Below, piece after piece: positions 54,872 through 63,764 of a stretch of DNA of 64,000 nt. Position numbers and translations under genes: made by a program. The notes under the pieces are model-generated. The model was not told where the DNA came from, did no database searches, and saw nothing but the letters and a program-made list of their open reading frames with translations. The stretch comes from Cryobacterium sp. N22 (GTDB lineage: Bacteria > Actinomycetota > Actinomycetes > Actinomycetales > Microbacteriaceae), in the NCBI RefSeq assembly GCF_002929555.1, contig NZ_PJJP01000023.1, forward strand, positions 1 to 64,000, given 5' to 3'. Within the stretch, counting starts at the first letter, position 1, and each line of letters begins with the position of its first letter.

Positions 54872-55915
54872 TTAGGGCGCGTAGGCGCGCAGCCAACGGG
54901 TGAGTGCGGCGTAGGCCGCTTCGCGCGGTTCCTCGGCGGAGAGGACCACGTCGTGCAGGGCTCCCTCGATGCGCGCCACGGTCACCGTCGTGCCCAGCCG
55001 CACGGCCGCCCTGGCGATGTCGTTCACCACCAGGACACTGTCGCTGTGCCGCATCTGGTCGCTCCAGCGCGGCAGGATCGTCGATCGCGCCGAGAGCATC
55101 GTGAGGACGGGCACCTCGATGCCCAGCCCGGCCGCCACGGCGGCGTGGCCCTCGAGCACGGCGTTCAGCCAGGCCCGGGGCGGCGGAAAACCGCGCGGCG
55201 GGCGCCAGCGCGGTTCGTACGACCACTCGCCGTCGAACTCGGCCGAGACCGAGCGGCTGTAGAAGCCCAGGTCCACCTGGGGCAGGGTGCCCAGCGGCTG
55301 CACGCGGGCGCCCAGCTGCACGAGGGGCGTGATGAAGGCCCGGCCCACACCGCCGGCCTGAAACTCCAGCCACGGGCTGTTCAGCACGAGCGCATGGGCA
55401 CGGCCCGGGTGCCTGGACACCCACAGGCTCAGGGTGAGGCCGCCGGTCGAGTGCCCCATCAGCACCAGCTTGCGCCCCGAGGGCCGTTCGGCGTTTTCGC
55501 CGTGGCCTATCGCGGCGAGAGCGGCTTCGATGTCGGCATCGTAGGTGGCCAGGTCGGCCACGAAGCCGGGCGTCTGATACTCCCGCAGGCTGCGCCCGTA
55601 CTTTCGCAGATCGAGGGCGTAGAACCGGGCGCCGAGACCATGCCAATGCTCGGCGAGACCGGTCTGGAAGAAGTAGTCCGACCAACCGTGCAGGTAGAGC
55701 ACATCGGTGCCGCGCGCCGGGGCGACCGGAGACACCAGGTCGGTCAGGGGCGGGTGGTACCGCACCAGGGTGGCGACGACCTCCCCCTCGCCGTCACTGC
55801 CGAGCGGCAGGGTGGCTGCCTGGTAGTCGCTCCCCAGGATGTCGTCCTGCCAGTCGACACCACGCGAACTGTGAGCTAAGCCCCCAAAACGTTGGGTTTT
55901 CGGGGCTCTACTCAC
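54872..55915 (-). CDS. alpha/beta hydrolase (serine aminopeptidase/lysophospholipase type)
   Basis: A 347-residue cytoplasmic hydrolase. The nucleophile elbow is GHSTGG, the oxyanion region LYLHGWSDYF, and the catalytic His lies in EGALHDV. The substrate is probably an ester or lipid. The only start that keeps the conserved N-terminus (DWQDDILGSDYQAATLPLG) is GTG 55915, which lies inside the 61-bp palindrome at 55863-55923. The palindrome therefore supplies about 18 codons and the start. Confidence 0.85.
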   Translation of the reverse strand: MSRAPKTQRFGGLAHSSRGVDWQDDILGSDYQAATLPLGSDGEGEVVATLVRYHPPLTDLVSPVAPARGTDVLYLHGWSDYFFQTGLAEHWHGLGARFYALDLRKYGRSLREYQTPGFVADLATYDADIEAALAAIGHGENAERPSGRKLVLMGHSTGGLTLSLWVSRHPGRAHALVLNSPWLEFQAGGVGRAFITPLVQLGARVQPLGTLPQVDLGFYSRSVSAEFDGEWSYEPRWRPPRGFPPPRAWLNAVLEGHAAVAAGLGIEVPVLTMLSARSTILPRWSDQMRHSDSVLVVNDIARAAVRLGTTVTVARIEGALHDVVLSAEEPREAAYAALTRWLRAYAP

Positions 55916-55923
55916 AGTTCGCG
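55863..55923. repeat. 61-bp palindromic element (family 1) overlapping a gene start
   Basis: CGCGAACTGTGAG and CTCACAGTTCGCG pair exactly, with inner AGCCCC/GGGGCT. It overlaps the first 18 codons of the alpha/beta hydrolase and ends 7 bp before the fprA stop. It is nearly the same as 54806-54866. Confidence 0.8.
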
Positions 55924-55929
55924 GCTTGA

Positions 55930-57327
55930 CTACAGTTCGGCGGGGACGTTCGCTCGGGAGACCTCGACCATTTCGTGGCGCGGCACGACCTTGACGCGCA
56001 CGCGGCCCTGCTCGGAACCGATCGCCAGCTCATGCAGGTCGAGGCGGTGCCAGCCGTCGAGGTTGGTGTACTCCACACCGCGGGACTCGAGCAGCTCCAC
56101 GATGCTCTGCTCCTCGGGCGCTTCGGGCCGCCACCAGTTGCCGACATCGTTGATCAGGTGCCGCACGGTCTCCATCGCGTCGGACTTGGTGTGCCCGATC
56201 AGGCCCACCGGTCCGCGCTTGATCCAACCGGTGGCGTAGACGCCGTACATCTGCTGGGACCCGGTGCTGGACTCGAAGCCGGGCTCACCCTTCCAGAGCA
56301 CCTGGCCCTCGCGGTTGGGGATCACGCCGCGCTTCTTGTCGAACGGGATGCCGGGCAGCGAGGAGCCGTAGTAGCCGACCGCCCGGTAGATGGCCTGGAT
56401 CGGCAGCTCCCGGATCTCGCCGGTGCCGTGCACGCCGCCGTGGCCATCCGGTGCGGTGCGTTCGTACCTGAAGCCGCCGACGTGGCCGTTGCCGTCGTCG
56501 GTGACCTCCACCGGCCGGGCGAAGAAGTGCAGGTGCAGCCGACGCGATGCCGTGCCCGTCTCGCGCTTCCGCCACTGGTTGAGCACCTTGTCGATCACGA
56601 AGACCTGCTTGTTGCTGGCCACCGCCGCGCGGGCGGCGTCGTCGTAGTCGAAGTCCTCGTCGTAGACGATGATGTCCACGTCCGGCAGCTCGCCGAGTTC
56701 ACGCAGTTCCAGCGGGGTGAACTTCACCGAGGTGGGGCCGCGGCGACCGAACACGTGCACGTCCGTCACCGGCGAGGCCTTGAGGCCGTCATAGACGTTG
56801 GCGGGGATCTCGGTGGGCAGCAGGTCGTCGGCGTGCTTGGCGAGCATGCGGGAGACATCCAGCGCCACGTTGCCGTTGCCGATCACGGCGACGGACTTGG
56901 CCTCGAGCGGCCAGGTGCGCGGCACGTCGGGGTGGCCGTCGAACCAGCTGACGAACCTGGCGGCGCCGTAGGAGCCCTCGAGTTCGATGCCGGGGATGGG
57001 CAGGTTGGCGTCGTGCACGGCGCCGGTTGCGAAGATGACCGCGTTGTAGTGCTTCTTGAGGTCATCGAGGGTGATGTCGGTGCCGTAGCGCACGTTGCCG
57101 AACAGGCGGATGTCGCCCCGGTCCAGCACGTCGCGGAGCGCGTTGATGATGCCCTTGATGCGGGGGTGGTCGGGCGCCACGCCGTAACGCACCAGCCCGT
57201 AGGGGGCCGGCAGGTGGTCGAACAGGTCGATCGAAACGTCGAAGTTCCGCTCGGCCTTCAAGAGGATGTCTGCGGCGTAGATGCCGGCGGGGCCCGCACC
57301 GACGATGGCCAATCGCAACTTGGTCAT
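55930..57327 (-). CDS. fprA: ferredoxin/flavodoxin-NADP(+) reductase, FprA type
   Basis: A 465-residue flavoenzyme. The FAD-binding motif GAGPAGIYAADIL is at the start; GNGNVALDVSRML is the NADP-binding site, and APYGLVRYGVAPDHP is typical of adrenodoxin-reductase/FprA proteins. It moves electrons between NADPH and ferredoxin. ATG 57327 has AAAGG upstream; a longer Pro/Ser/Arg-rich upstream reading is not credible. Confidence 0.93.
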   Translation of the reverse strand: MTKLRLAIVGAGPAGIYAADILLKAERNFDVSIDLFDHLPAPYGLVRYGVAPDHPRIKGIINALRDVLDRGDIRLFGNVRYGTDITLDDLKKHYNAVIFATGAVHDANLPIPGIELEGSYGAARFVSWFDGHPDVPRTWPLEAKSVAVIGNGNVALDVSRMLAKHADDLLPTEIPANVYDGLKASPVTDVHVFGRRGPTSVKFTPLELRELGELPDVDIIVYDEDFDYDDAARAAVASNKQVFVIDKVLNQWRKRETGTASRRLHLHFFARPVEVTDDGNGHVGGFRYERTAPDGHGGVHGTGEIRELPIQAIYRAVGYYGSSLPGIPFDKKRGVIPNREGQVLWKGEPGFESSTGSQQMYGVYATGWIKRGPVGLIGHTKSDAMETVRHLINDVGNWWRPEAPEEQSIVELLESRGVEYTNLDGWHRLDLHELAIGSEQGRVRVKVVPRHEMVEVSRANVPAEL

Positions 57328-57337
57328 GGAAGCCTTT

Positions 57338-58408
57338 CTAGCTGGATCGCTCGACGATGGTCTCGGCGAAGCGGGTGAGCGCCTTCTTGACCGAGCCGTT
57401 CGGCAGGGGGGCGAGGGCGGCAACGGCTTCACGGGCCCAACCGTGGGCCTCCGCGAGCGTCTGGGTGGTCACGTCGTGTTCGCGCAGAGCCGTGATGGCG
57501 GAGTCGGCGGCCTCGGTGGCCACACCGGCGCTGCTCATCACATCGGCCTCGAGGCGGGCGGCCAGGTCAGCGGCGCGCACATCCGTTGCCGCACGCTCGC
57601 GTAGGCGCAGCAGCGGCAGGGTGGCGACGCCGGCACGCAGGTCGGTGCCGGGCACCTTGCCGGTCGCCTCGGGCTGCGGCGACAGGTCGAGCACGTCGTC
57701 GATGAGTTGGAAGGCGACACCGATCCGCTCACCGAACAAGACGACGGGCTCCTCGAATTCCTGGGGCGCGTTGGAGAAGATGACGCCGGCCTGGGCGGCG
57801 GCGGCGATCAGCGACCCGGTCTTGTCGGCGAGCACCTGGATGTAATGGTCGACGGGGTCTTCGCCGTCCTTCGGGCCGACGGTCTCGTGCAGCTGGCCGA
57901 GCACCAACCGTTCGAAGGTGTCACCCTGCAGGCGGATGGCGCGTTCGCCGAGCCTGCCCATCAGCTGACTGGCCCGCGAGAAGAGCAGGTCGCCGGCCAG
58001 GATGGCGATGGAGTTGCCCCAGACGACCTGGGCGCTGGGCACGCCGCGGCGTTTGTCGGCGTCGTCCATGACGTCGTCGTGGTACAGCGAGGCGAGGTGG
58101 GTGATCTCGATGGCCGTCGCGGCGCGGACGACGTCGGGGATGGTGCCGTCGCCGAGGTGCGACGTGAGCAGGGCGAGCATCGGGCGCACACGCTTGCCGC
58201 CGGCGTTGAGCAGGTACCGGCTGGTGACAGCGGCGATCTCGTCAGCGAAGACCAGCTCGGCGAGCAGGCTCGACGTCACCTCGTCGAGTCCTGTCTCGAT
58301 GCTGGCGGCGAGGCCACGGTCGGCGGCGGTGGAGAAGATTCGATCGCTCAGGCCCAGCTGCGACGTTACCGACGGGCTCCGGCGGGCCACGGGGGCGGTC
58401 AATTTCAC
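57338..58408 (-). CDS. polyprenyl diphosphate synthase (menaquinone side chain)
   Basis: A 356-residue trans-prenyltransferase. Asp-rich motifs are DDVMDDADKRRG and LIDDVLDLS. It lengthens isoprenoid diphosphates with isopentenyl diphosphate. Next to menG and menF it probably makes the menaquinone tail. It is 10 bp upstream of fprA on the same strand, and menG lies 31 bp upstream. Confidence 0.92.
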   Translation of the reverse strand: MKLTAPVARRSPSVTSQLGLSDRIFSTAADRGLAASIETGLDEVTSSLLAELVFADEIAAVTSRYLLNAGGKRVRPMLALLTSHLGDGTIPDVVRAATAIEITHLASLYHDDVMDDADKRRGVPSAQVVWGNSIAILAGDLLFSRASQLMGRLGERAIRLQGDTFERLVLGQLHETVGPKDGEDPVDHYIQVLADKTGSLIAAAAQAGVIFSNAPQEFEEPVVLFGERIGVAFQLIDDVLDLSPQPEATGKVPGTDLRAGVATLPLLRLRERAATDVRAADLAARLEADVMSSAGVATEAADSAITALREHDVTTQTLAEAHGWAREAVAALAPLPNGSVKKALTRFAETIVERSS

Positions 58409-58439
58409 TCTGTCAGCCTAACGATCGGATCTGGGAGTT

Positions 58440-59165
58440 TCAGGAAGTTGAAGCGGGGGCGTGCTGGGTCTTGATTCCGCGGTGCAGAGCCACGATACCG
58501 AGACTGAGGTTGCGGTACGCCACGGCATCGTATCCGGCGTCGCGCAGCCAGGCGCTGAGGGTGGGCTGGTTCGGCCACGCGGCGATGGATTCGCCCAGGT
58601 AGTCGTAGGCCTCGGCGTTGGAGGAGGCCAGCTTCACGATGCGCGGCATCACGTGATTGAGGTAGGCGAAGTAGCCCACCCGGATGGGCGCGACGGGAGG
58701 GGTGGAGAACTCGCAGATGACCACGCGGCCGCCGGGCTTGGTGACCCTGTAGAACTCCGCGAGGGCTTTCTTGGGCTCCACCACGTTGCGCAGGCCGAAG
58801 GAGATGGTGACGGCGTCGAACTCGCCGTCCTCGAACGGCAGCTGGGTGGCATCCGCCTGCACGAACTCGACGTTGGGGTTGTCGGCGTGCCGTTCGCGGC
58901 CCACCTTGATCATGCCCGCGGAGAAGTCGGCGGCCACGACGTGCGCGCCGGTGTGCGCCAGGGCCACGCTGGAGGTGCCGGTGCCGGCCGCGATGTCGAG
59001 GATCCGCTCGCCGCGACGGGGGTTGACGGCCCTGGTGGTGGCGACGCGCCACAGCGAGGCGTTGCCCACCGAGAGCAGCGCGTTGGTGCGGTCGTAGTGG
59101 GTCGAGACCAAATCGAACATGGCGGCGACCTGGGCGGGCTGCTTATTAAGATCTGCTCTACTCAC
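58440..59165 (-). CDS. menG: demethylmenaquinone methyltransferase
   Basis: A 241-residue SAM-dependent methyltransferase (UbiE/MenG). DIAAGTGTSSVALA is the SAM site, and SFGLRNVVEPKKALAEFYRV is the family signature. It performs the last methylation of menaquinone. It is divergent from menF with 63 bp between the starts. Confidence 0.94.
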   Translation of the reverse strand: MSRADLNKQPAQVAAMFDLVSTHYDRTNALLSVGNASLWRVATTRAVNPRRGERILDIAAGTGTSSVALAHTGAHVVAADFSAGMIKVGRERHADNPNVEFVQADATQLPFEDGEFDAVTISFGLRNVVEPKKALAEFYRVTKPGGRVVICEFSTPPVAPIRVGYFAYLNHVMPRIVKLASSNAEAYDYLGESIAAWPNQPTLSAWLRDAGYDAVAYRNLSLGIVALHRGIKTQHAPASTS

Positions 59166-59228
59166 CGGTCCAGTCTAGATTGCGGCGCGCGGCCCGGGTA
59201 TCAACGGGCGCGGGCTTAGGGTAGACAA

Positions 59229-60461
59229 GTGAATGCGCCAGCTCTAACGGTTGAGACCTCCCCGATTGCCGACATTCGCCAGCTGATCCTGCTGCTCGAC
59301 GAGCGCCAACCGCTGCTCTGGATGCGCCGCAACCAGGGCCTCGCCGGCATCGGCACGGCCCTGCGCCTCGAGTTCTCCGGTCCTACCCGCATGGCGGATG
59401 CCGCCGCCGCCTGGCGCGACGTCGTCGCGGCCGCCACCGTGACCGACCCGCTGGCACGCACGGGCACCGGCCTGCTGGCCTTCGGCACCTTCGCCTTCGA
59501 CGACTTCTCCGGCCAGACCAGCGTGCTGATCGTGCCGGAGATGATCGTGGGCCGCGAGGACGGCCAGTGCTGGGTCACCCGGATCTGGCCCACCGGCCAG
59601 GCCGCCCCCGAGATTCCGCTGGCGCTGCGCCCGCTCGGCGACGAATACCGCATCTCGCTGCTGCCGGGCGCCCTGAAACCGGCCGGCTACCGGGCGGCCG
59701 TCGCCGCCGCGGTGGACCACATCGGCGCCCAGGAACTGAGCAAGGTGGTTCTCGCCCGCGACCTCGTCGGCCGGCTGCCCGCCGAGTCCGACCTGCGCCT
59801 GCTGCTGACCGAGCTGGCCCTGGGCTACCCGGACTGCTGGACCTACGCCGTCGACGGGCTCGTCGGCTCCAGCCCGGAGACGCTGATCCGGGCCGATCAC
59901 AACGAGGTCAACGCCCGCGTGCTCGCCGGCACCATTTCCCGCGGGGCGGATGCCGCGGCCGACCTCGAGGCAGCCCTCGCGCTGGCCACCTCGAGCAAGG
60001 ACGGCGACGAACACGAGTTCGCCGTGCAGAGTGTGCTCGCCGCTTTGCGCCCGCACACCTCGGTGCTCACCACGAGCGAGATCCCGTTCACGGTGAAGCT
60101 GCCCAACCTGTGGCACCTGGCCACCGACGTCGAGGGCACCCTGAGCGACGGGTCCACCTCGCTGGACCTGATTGCGGCGATGCACCCGACCGCGGCGGTC
60201 GCCGGCACGCCCACGCTGGACGCTCTCGCGCTCATCCGCGAGTTGGAGCCGTTCGACCGCGGCCGTTACGCCGGCCCGGTGGGCTGGGTCGGCGCGGACG
60301 GCGACGGCGAGTGGGCCATCGCGTTGCGTTGCGCACAGATCTCTCCCGCCGGCGACGTCACGGCGTACGCCGGCTGCGGCATCGTCCTGGACTCGGACCC
60401 CGACCGCGAGCTGGCCGAAACCAAGATGAAGTTCCGCCCCGTGGTGGAGGCCTTCGGCTAA
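59229..60461 (+). CDS. menF: isochorismate synthase
   Basis: A 410-residue chorismate-binding enzyme. SKVVLARDLVG, GSSPETLIR, LAGTISRG and HPTAAVAGTP are the family motifs. It converts chorismate to isochorismate as first step toward menaquinone. GTG at 59229 is the likely start. menD for the next step lies further right on the other strand. Confidence 0.92.
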   Translation: MNAPALTVETSPIADIRQLILLLDERQPLLWMRRNQGLAGIGTALRLEFSGPTRMADAAAAWRDVVAAATVTDPLARTGTGLLAFGTFAFDDFSGQTSVLIVPEMIVGREDGQCWVTRIWPTGQAAPEIPLALRPLGDEYRISLLPGALKPAGYRAAVAAAVDHIGAQELSKVVLARDLVGRLPAESDLRLLLTELALGYPDCWTYAVDGLVGSSPETLIRADHNEVNARVLAGTISRGADAAADLEAALALATSSKDGDEHEFAVQSVLAALRPHTSVLTTSEIPFTVKLPNLWHLATDVEGTLSDGSTSLDLIAAMHPTAAVAGTPTLDALALIRELEPFDRGRYAGPVGWVGADGDGEWAIALRCAQISPAGDVTAYAGCGIVLDSDPDRELAETKMKFRPVVEAFG

Positions 60462-60496
60462 CAGCCGCCAGGCGTCCGAAGGCCGGCCGCAGACTG

Positions 60497-60564
60497 CAAC
60501 TGTTCCCGCTCCGGACAATTGGTCCCGGCACACCGGGCGCAATTGTCCGCTTCGGGCACAGTTG
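60497..60564. repeat. palindromic element (family 2) after menF
   Basis: Outer CAACTGT/ACAGTTG and inner GGACAATTG/CAATTGTCC arms, with central CCCGG/CCGGG, span 68 bp between convergent gene ends. Relatives lie at 60991-61052 and 63702-63759. Confidence 0.8.
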
Positions 60565-60606
60565 GCGGATGTTCCGCCCGGCCGAGCGGCGCCGGGCCGA
60601 GCCGGG

Positions 60607-60915
60607 CTATCCGGCCAGGTTGTTGGCCTGGGTCACCATCAGGACGACCACGATCACGTCGACCACGATGTTGGTCAGCACCGCCAGAATCGAGAGGATC
60701 AGGGCGCTCAGGCCGAGCGCCGGGCGGTTCGAGCGCCGTCGGGCCAACAGGCCGAGGATCACGCCGGCGCTGCCGAGGATCAGGCCGAGCACCGGCATCC
60801 AGCCGCAGAGGAACGCGATGACGCCGACGATCATGGCTGACAGCGCGAGTGTGTCGGCGCGGGCCCGGGCCGGCGGGAACGCGGCCGATGCTGGTGGTGC
60901 GGTTCTACCGGACAT
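60607..60915 (-). CDS. small DUF4190-like membrane protein
   Basis: A 102-residue protein with two or three membrane helices (SAMIVGVIAFLCGWMPVLGL; LILSILAVLTNIVVDVIVVV), typical of DUF4190. AAGGAG lies before ATG 60915. Function unknown. It lies downstream of menD on the same strand, with a palindrome in between. Confidence 0.8.
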   Translation of the reverse strand: MSGRTAPPASAAFPPARARADTLALSAMIVGVIAFLCGWMPVLGLILGSAGVILGLLARRRSNRPALGLSALILSILAVLTNIVVDVIVVVLMVTQANNLAG

Positions 60916-60990
60916 GGCACTCCTTGGCCGTTCCGCACGTCTGGCACGGAACGAGAGCAACGGTACCAAACGGTCAGCGAACAACTGGTG

Positions 60991-61052
60991 CCACTGCGGA
61001 CAATTGCACCCGGTGCGCCGGGCACATTTGTCCGCACCGGGAACAGAAGTGG
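60991..61052. repeat. palindromic element (family 2) after menD
   Basis: Outer CCACT/AGTGG and inner GCGGACAA/TTGTCCGC arms with central CCCGG/CCGGG lie 14 bp past the menD stop. Same family as 60497-60564. Confidence 0.8.
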
Positions 61053-61065
61053 CCGGGTTCTGCTG

Positions 61066-62850
61066 CTAGCGGGCCAGCGGAACCTCGAGCAGGGTAGGGC
61101 GGGCCACCGGCGCGGTCAGCGCGGATTCGAGGGTGCTGCGGGTGGCCGCGCGCGCGTAGTCCCAGCCGTAGGCGGTGGCGAGCGCCTCGAGGTTCACCTG
61201 CTGCGGGGTGAAGAGCACCCTGTCGATCGCGGACGGGGCGGCGGTGGCCGCCACCTCGAGGCCGTCGAAGATGGTGCCGCCGCCGTCGTTGCCCACGACC
61301 ACCTGCAGCCGCGGCCGCACCTCACCGGGCGCGATCAGCAGCGAGCCGGCGTCGTGCAGCAGGGTCACGTCGCCGACGAGCAGCCGGGTTGTGCCCGTCG
61401 AGAGCGGATGCGCCCCGGCCTGGCTGGCCAGCGCGATGCCCAGCGCCGTGGCGACGGTGCCGTCGATGCCGGCCAGGCCCCGGTTGGCGTGCACGGGGAT
61501 CTTCTTGCCCGTCACCCGGGTGTCCAGCTCGCGGATCAGCCTGGACGCGCCCAGCACCAGACGGTCGTGCGGCCAGGAGGCGCGCCACACGGCGTCGGCG
61601 AGCATCGCCCTGGTGACCGGGGCCTTCATCGCGGCGAACTCGGCCTTGGACAGTCCGTGGGTGTTGAACGCGGGGGCGTCGAGCTCGGTGTCCTGGGCCA
61701 GAATGCTCCGGCTGGCCATCACCCATCGGCCCGCCCAGGCCCGGGCCTCGCGGGTGCCCGCCACGACGATGGCCTCGTCGGTGGCGGCAACGGCGCGCAC
61801 GAACCTGGCCACCCGGTGGCCGGGGTTGTACCACTCGAGGCCGGCCGGGGCCACGACGATGGTCTCCACGTCATCGCGCAGCACGAGCGCCGGGATCTCC
61901 CGGCTGAGGGTGGGGTGGCCGAACACGATCACGCGCTGCACCTGGCCGCCGAAGTCGGCGTCACCGAGCAGTTCGCGGTATGCCACAACCAGGTTCGGGC
62001 CGAACCTGGCGCCGCTGGAGACCTCGGCGATCAGCGGCCAGCCGGCGAGACGGGCGAGCTGCTCCGCTGCCGGTCCGGCGCCGGCGCCGGCCACCACGAC
62101 GGTGCGGGGACCCGGCGGCAACGGCAGCGGCGGGCCGGTAGCCACGGCGGGCGCCGCATCCGGCCGGCCCGGCAGCACCGCGTCAGCGGCGCCGGCCTCG
62201 AGGGCAACAGCCTCGAGCTCGACGGCGGCCGACAGCGGCTCGCGGAACGCCAGGTTCAGCTGCACGGGTCCGGGGTTGTTCGTCTGGGTGCCCAGCGCCG
62301 TCGCGTAGGCGAGCCGTGCGAGGGCGATCGCGGTGTCGGACTCCCCCACGCTTCCGTCTGGGGCCGCCACATCCTCCGAGAGACGCACGGCCCCGGCGAA
62401 GATGCCCGGCTGCACGGTGGTCTGGTTCGAGCGGATGCCCCGCAGCTCGGCCGGCCTGTCGGCGGTGAGCAGGATCATGGGCACCACGGAGTGGTGTGCC
62501 TCGAGCACCGCTGGATGCAGGTTGGCCACGGCGGTGCCGGAGGTGCAGGCCACGAGCGCGGGGCGACCGCTCTCGATGGCGAGCCCGAGCGCGAGGAATC
62601 CCGCTCCGCGCTCGTCGATGCGCACGTGCAGGCGCAGCAGGCCGAGGCGTTCGAATTCGGCGGCGGCCAGGGCCAGCGCCTGGGACCGTGACCCCGGGCT
62701 GAGCACGATGTCGCGCACGCCGAGGCTCACGAATTCGGCCAGCAACGCCACGCTGAAGTCGGTGGCGGGGCTGCCGCTGGGCGCGACCTCACGAACGAGT
62801 GCCGTGCCGGGCAGGGTGGTCGAGCCGAGGTCCTCGGTGGTCTCAGGCAT
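61066..62850 (-). CDS. menD: SEPHCHC synthase, menaquinone biosynthesis
   Basis: A 594-residue thiamine-diphosphate enzyme. [15 protein letters not shown] and [14 protein letters not shown] open it, and [13 protein letters not shown] (ThDP-binding) and [12 protein letters not shown] close it. It joins isochorismate and 2-oxoglutarate. ATG 62850 overlaps the end of the upstream gene by 8 bp. Confidence 0.95.
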   Translation of the reverse strand: MPETTEDLGSTTLPGTALVREVAPSGSPATDFSVALLAEFVSLGVRDIVLSPGSRSQALALAAAEFERLGLLRLHVRIDERGAGFLALGLAIESGRPALVACTSGTAVANLHPAVLEAHHSVVPMILLTADRPAELRGIRSNQTTVQPGIFAGAVRLSEDVAAPDGSVGESDTAIALARLAYATALGTQTNNPGPVQLNLAFREPLSAAVELEAVALEAGAADAVLPGRPDAAPAVATGPPLPLPPGPRTVVVAGAGAGPAAEQLARLAGWPLIAEVSSGARFGPNLVVAYRELLGDADFGGQVQRVIVFGHPTLSREIPALVLRDDVETIVVAPAGLEWYNPGHRVARFVRAVAATDEAIVVAGTREARAWAGRWVMASRSILAQDTELDAPAFNTHGLSKAEFAAMKAPVTRAMLADAVWRASWPHDRLVLGASRLIRELDTRVTGKKIPVHANRGLAGIDGTVATALGIALASQAGAHPLSTGTTRLLVGDVTLLHDAGSLLIAPGEVRPRLQVVVGNDGGGTIFDGLEVAATAAPSAIDRVLFTPQQVNLEALATAYGWDYARAATRSTLESALTAPVARPTLLEVPLAR

Positions 62851-63277
62851 CCCGTCGGCCCGGCTGGTCACCCTCACCGGGTTCGGTCTTCTTGGGGTCG
62901 ACGCCGGCGGCGTCGGGGCGGGGCGGCTCGTCGGCCGGCGGGTCCATCTTGTCGAAATCGGCCAGTTCCTGCTCGAGGTCACGGATGCGCTGGTCCTGGT
63001 CCTTCACGCGGTCCAGACCGCGCAGGAAGTCGGGGTCGTCATCCGGGGCCATCGACCTGGTGACCCTGCCGCCGGTGTTCGCGGTGTTGCTGCGACGACC
63101 GCGACCGATCACCAGCCACAGGACGGCGCCGATCACGGGAAGGAAGATGATCATCAGGATCCAGGCCCAGCGGGGAACGCCACGTATGCGATTGCGGTCG
63201 AACAGCGCGCAATCCACCACCGCATAGACGGTGAGAATGACGACGACGACTCCGAGGCCGAACAACAGGCGGAACAT
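62843..63277 (-). CDS. PLDc_N-domain membrane protein
   Basis: A 144-residue protein. Two membrane helices flank [18 protein letters not shown], the PLDc_N pattern (cardiolipin-synthase-like N-terminal domain). A Pro/Asp/Glu-rich coiled-coil tail follows. It overlaps menD, so the two are co-translated. Function unknown. ATG 63277 matches the family start. Confidence 0.85.
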   Translation of the reverse strand: MFRLLFGLGVVVVILTVYAVVDCALFDRNRIRGVPRWAWILMIIFLPVIGAVLWLVIGRGRRSNTANTGGRVTRSMAPDDDPDFLRGLDRVKDQDQRIRDLEQELADFDKMDPPADEPPRPDAAGVDPKKTEPGEGDQPGRRDA

Positions 63278-63347
63278 GGTGCCAATTGTAGGCCGGTCAG
63301 CCGAGAGATCGGTGAGTACTCTCAGCGGCACGGTTTAAGCTGCAGGT

Positions 63348-63668
63348 ATGAAAGCTGTTCCAGCCTGGTTGGTGTTCACCGTGCTCCGCGTCCTGATGTT
63401 CGCCGTACCGTTCGTGGTGCTGTCGCTGCTGGGCATCGAGGGCTGGTTGGCGGCGCTGCTCGCCGCGGTGATCGGCCTGTGCCTGTCCTACATTTTCCTG
63501 CGCGCCCCGCGCGACACCGTGGCCCGCGGCCTCTACGAGGTGCGGCACCGCGACAAGGAGCCCGTGCACCCTGACGCCGAGTCCGAGGACGCCGCCGTCG
63601 ACCGCGCCGAGGCTGGCCAGAACACCGCTAGCCAGGACAAGGCCGGCCACACCCCGAGCGCGCCCTAG
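63348..63668 (+). CDS. DUF4229 membrane protein
   Basis: A 106-residue protein. Two helices (VFTVLRVLMFAVPFVVLSLL; LAALLAAVIGLCLSYIFL) then a charged tail, as in actinobacterial DUF4229 proteins usually found near menaquinone genes. Function unknown. Confidence 0.85.
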   Translation: MKAVPAWLVFTVLRVLMFAVPFVVLSLLGIEGWLAALLAAVIGLCLSYIFLRAPRDTVARGLYEVRHRDKEPVHPDAESEDAAVDRAEAGQNTASQDKAGHTPSAP

Positions 63669-63701
63669 TCATCCGCCGGCCTCGCGCCGGGCAACTGTTG
63701 C

Positions 63702-63759
63702 CGCACCGGACAATTGCGCCCGGTGCGCCGGGTGCAATTGTCCGCACGGGTAACAGTTG
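63702..63759. repeat. palindromic element (family 2) between convergent genes
   Basis: Outer CAACTGTT/AACAGTTG and inner CCGGACAATTG/CAATTGTCCG arms with central CCCGG/CCGGG. It lies between the DUF4229 gene and the menA-like gene. Confidence 0.8.
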
Positions 63760-63764
63760 TGCCG

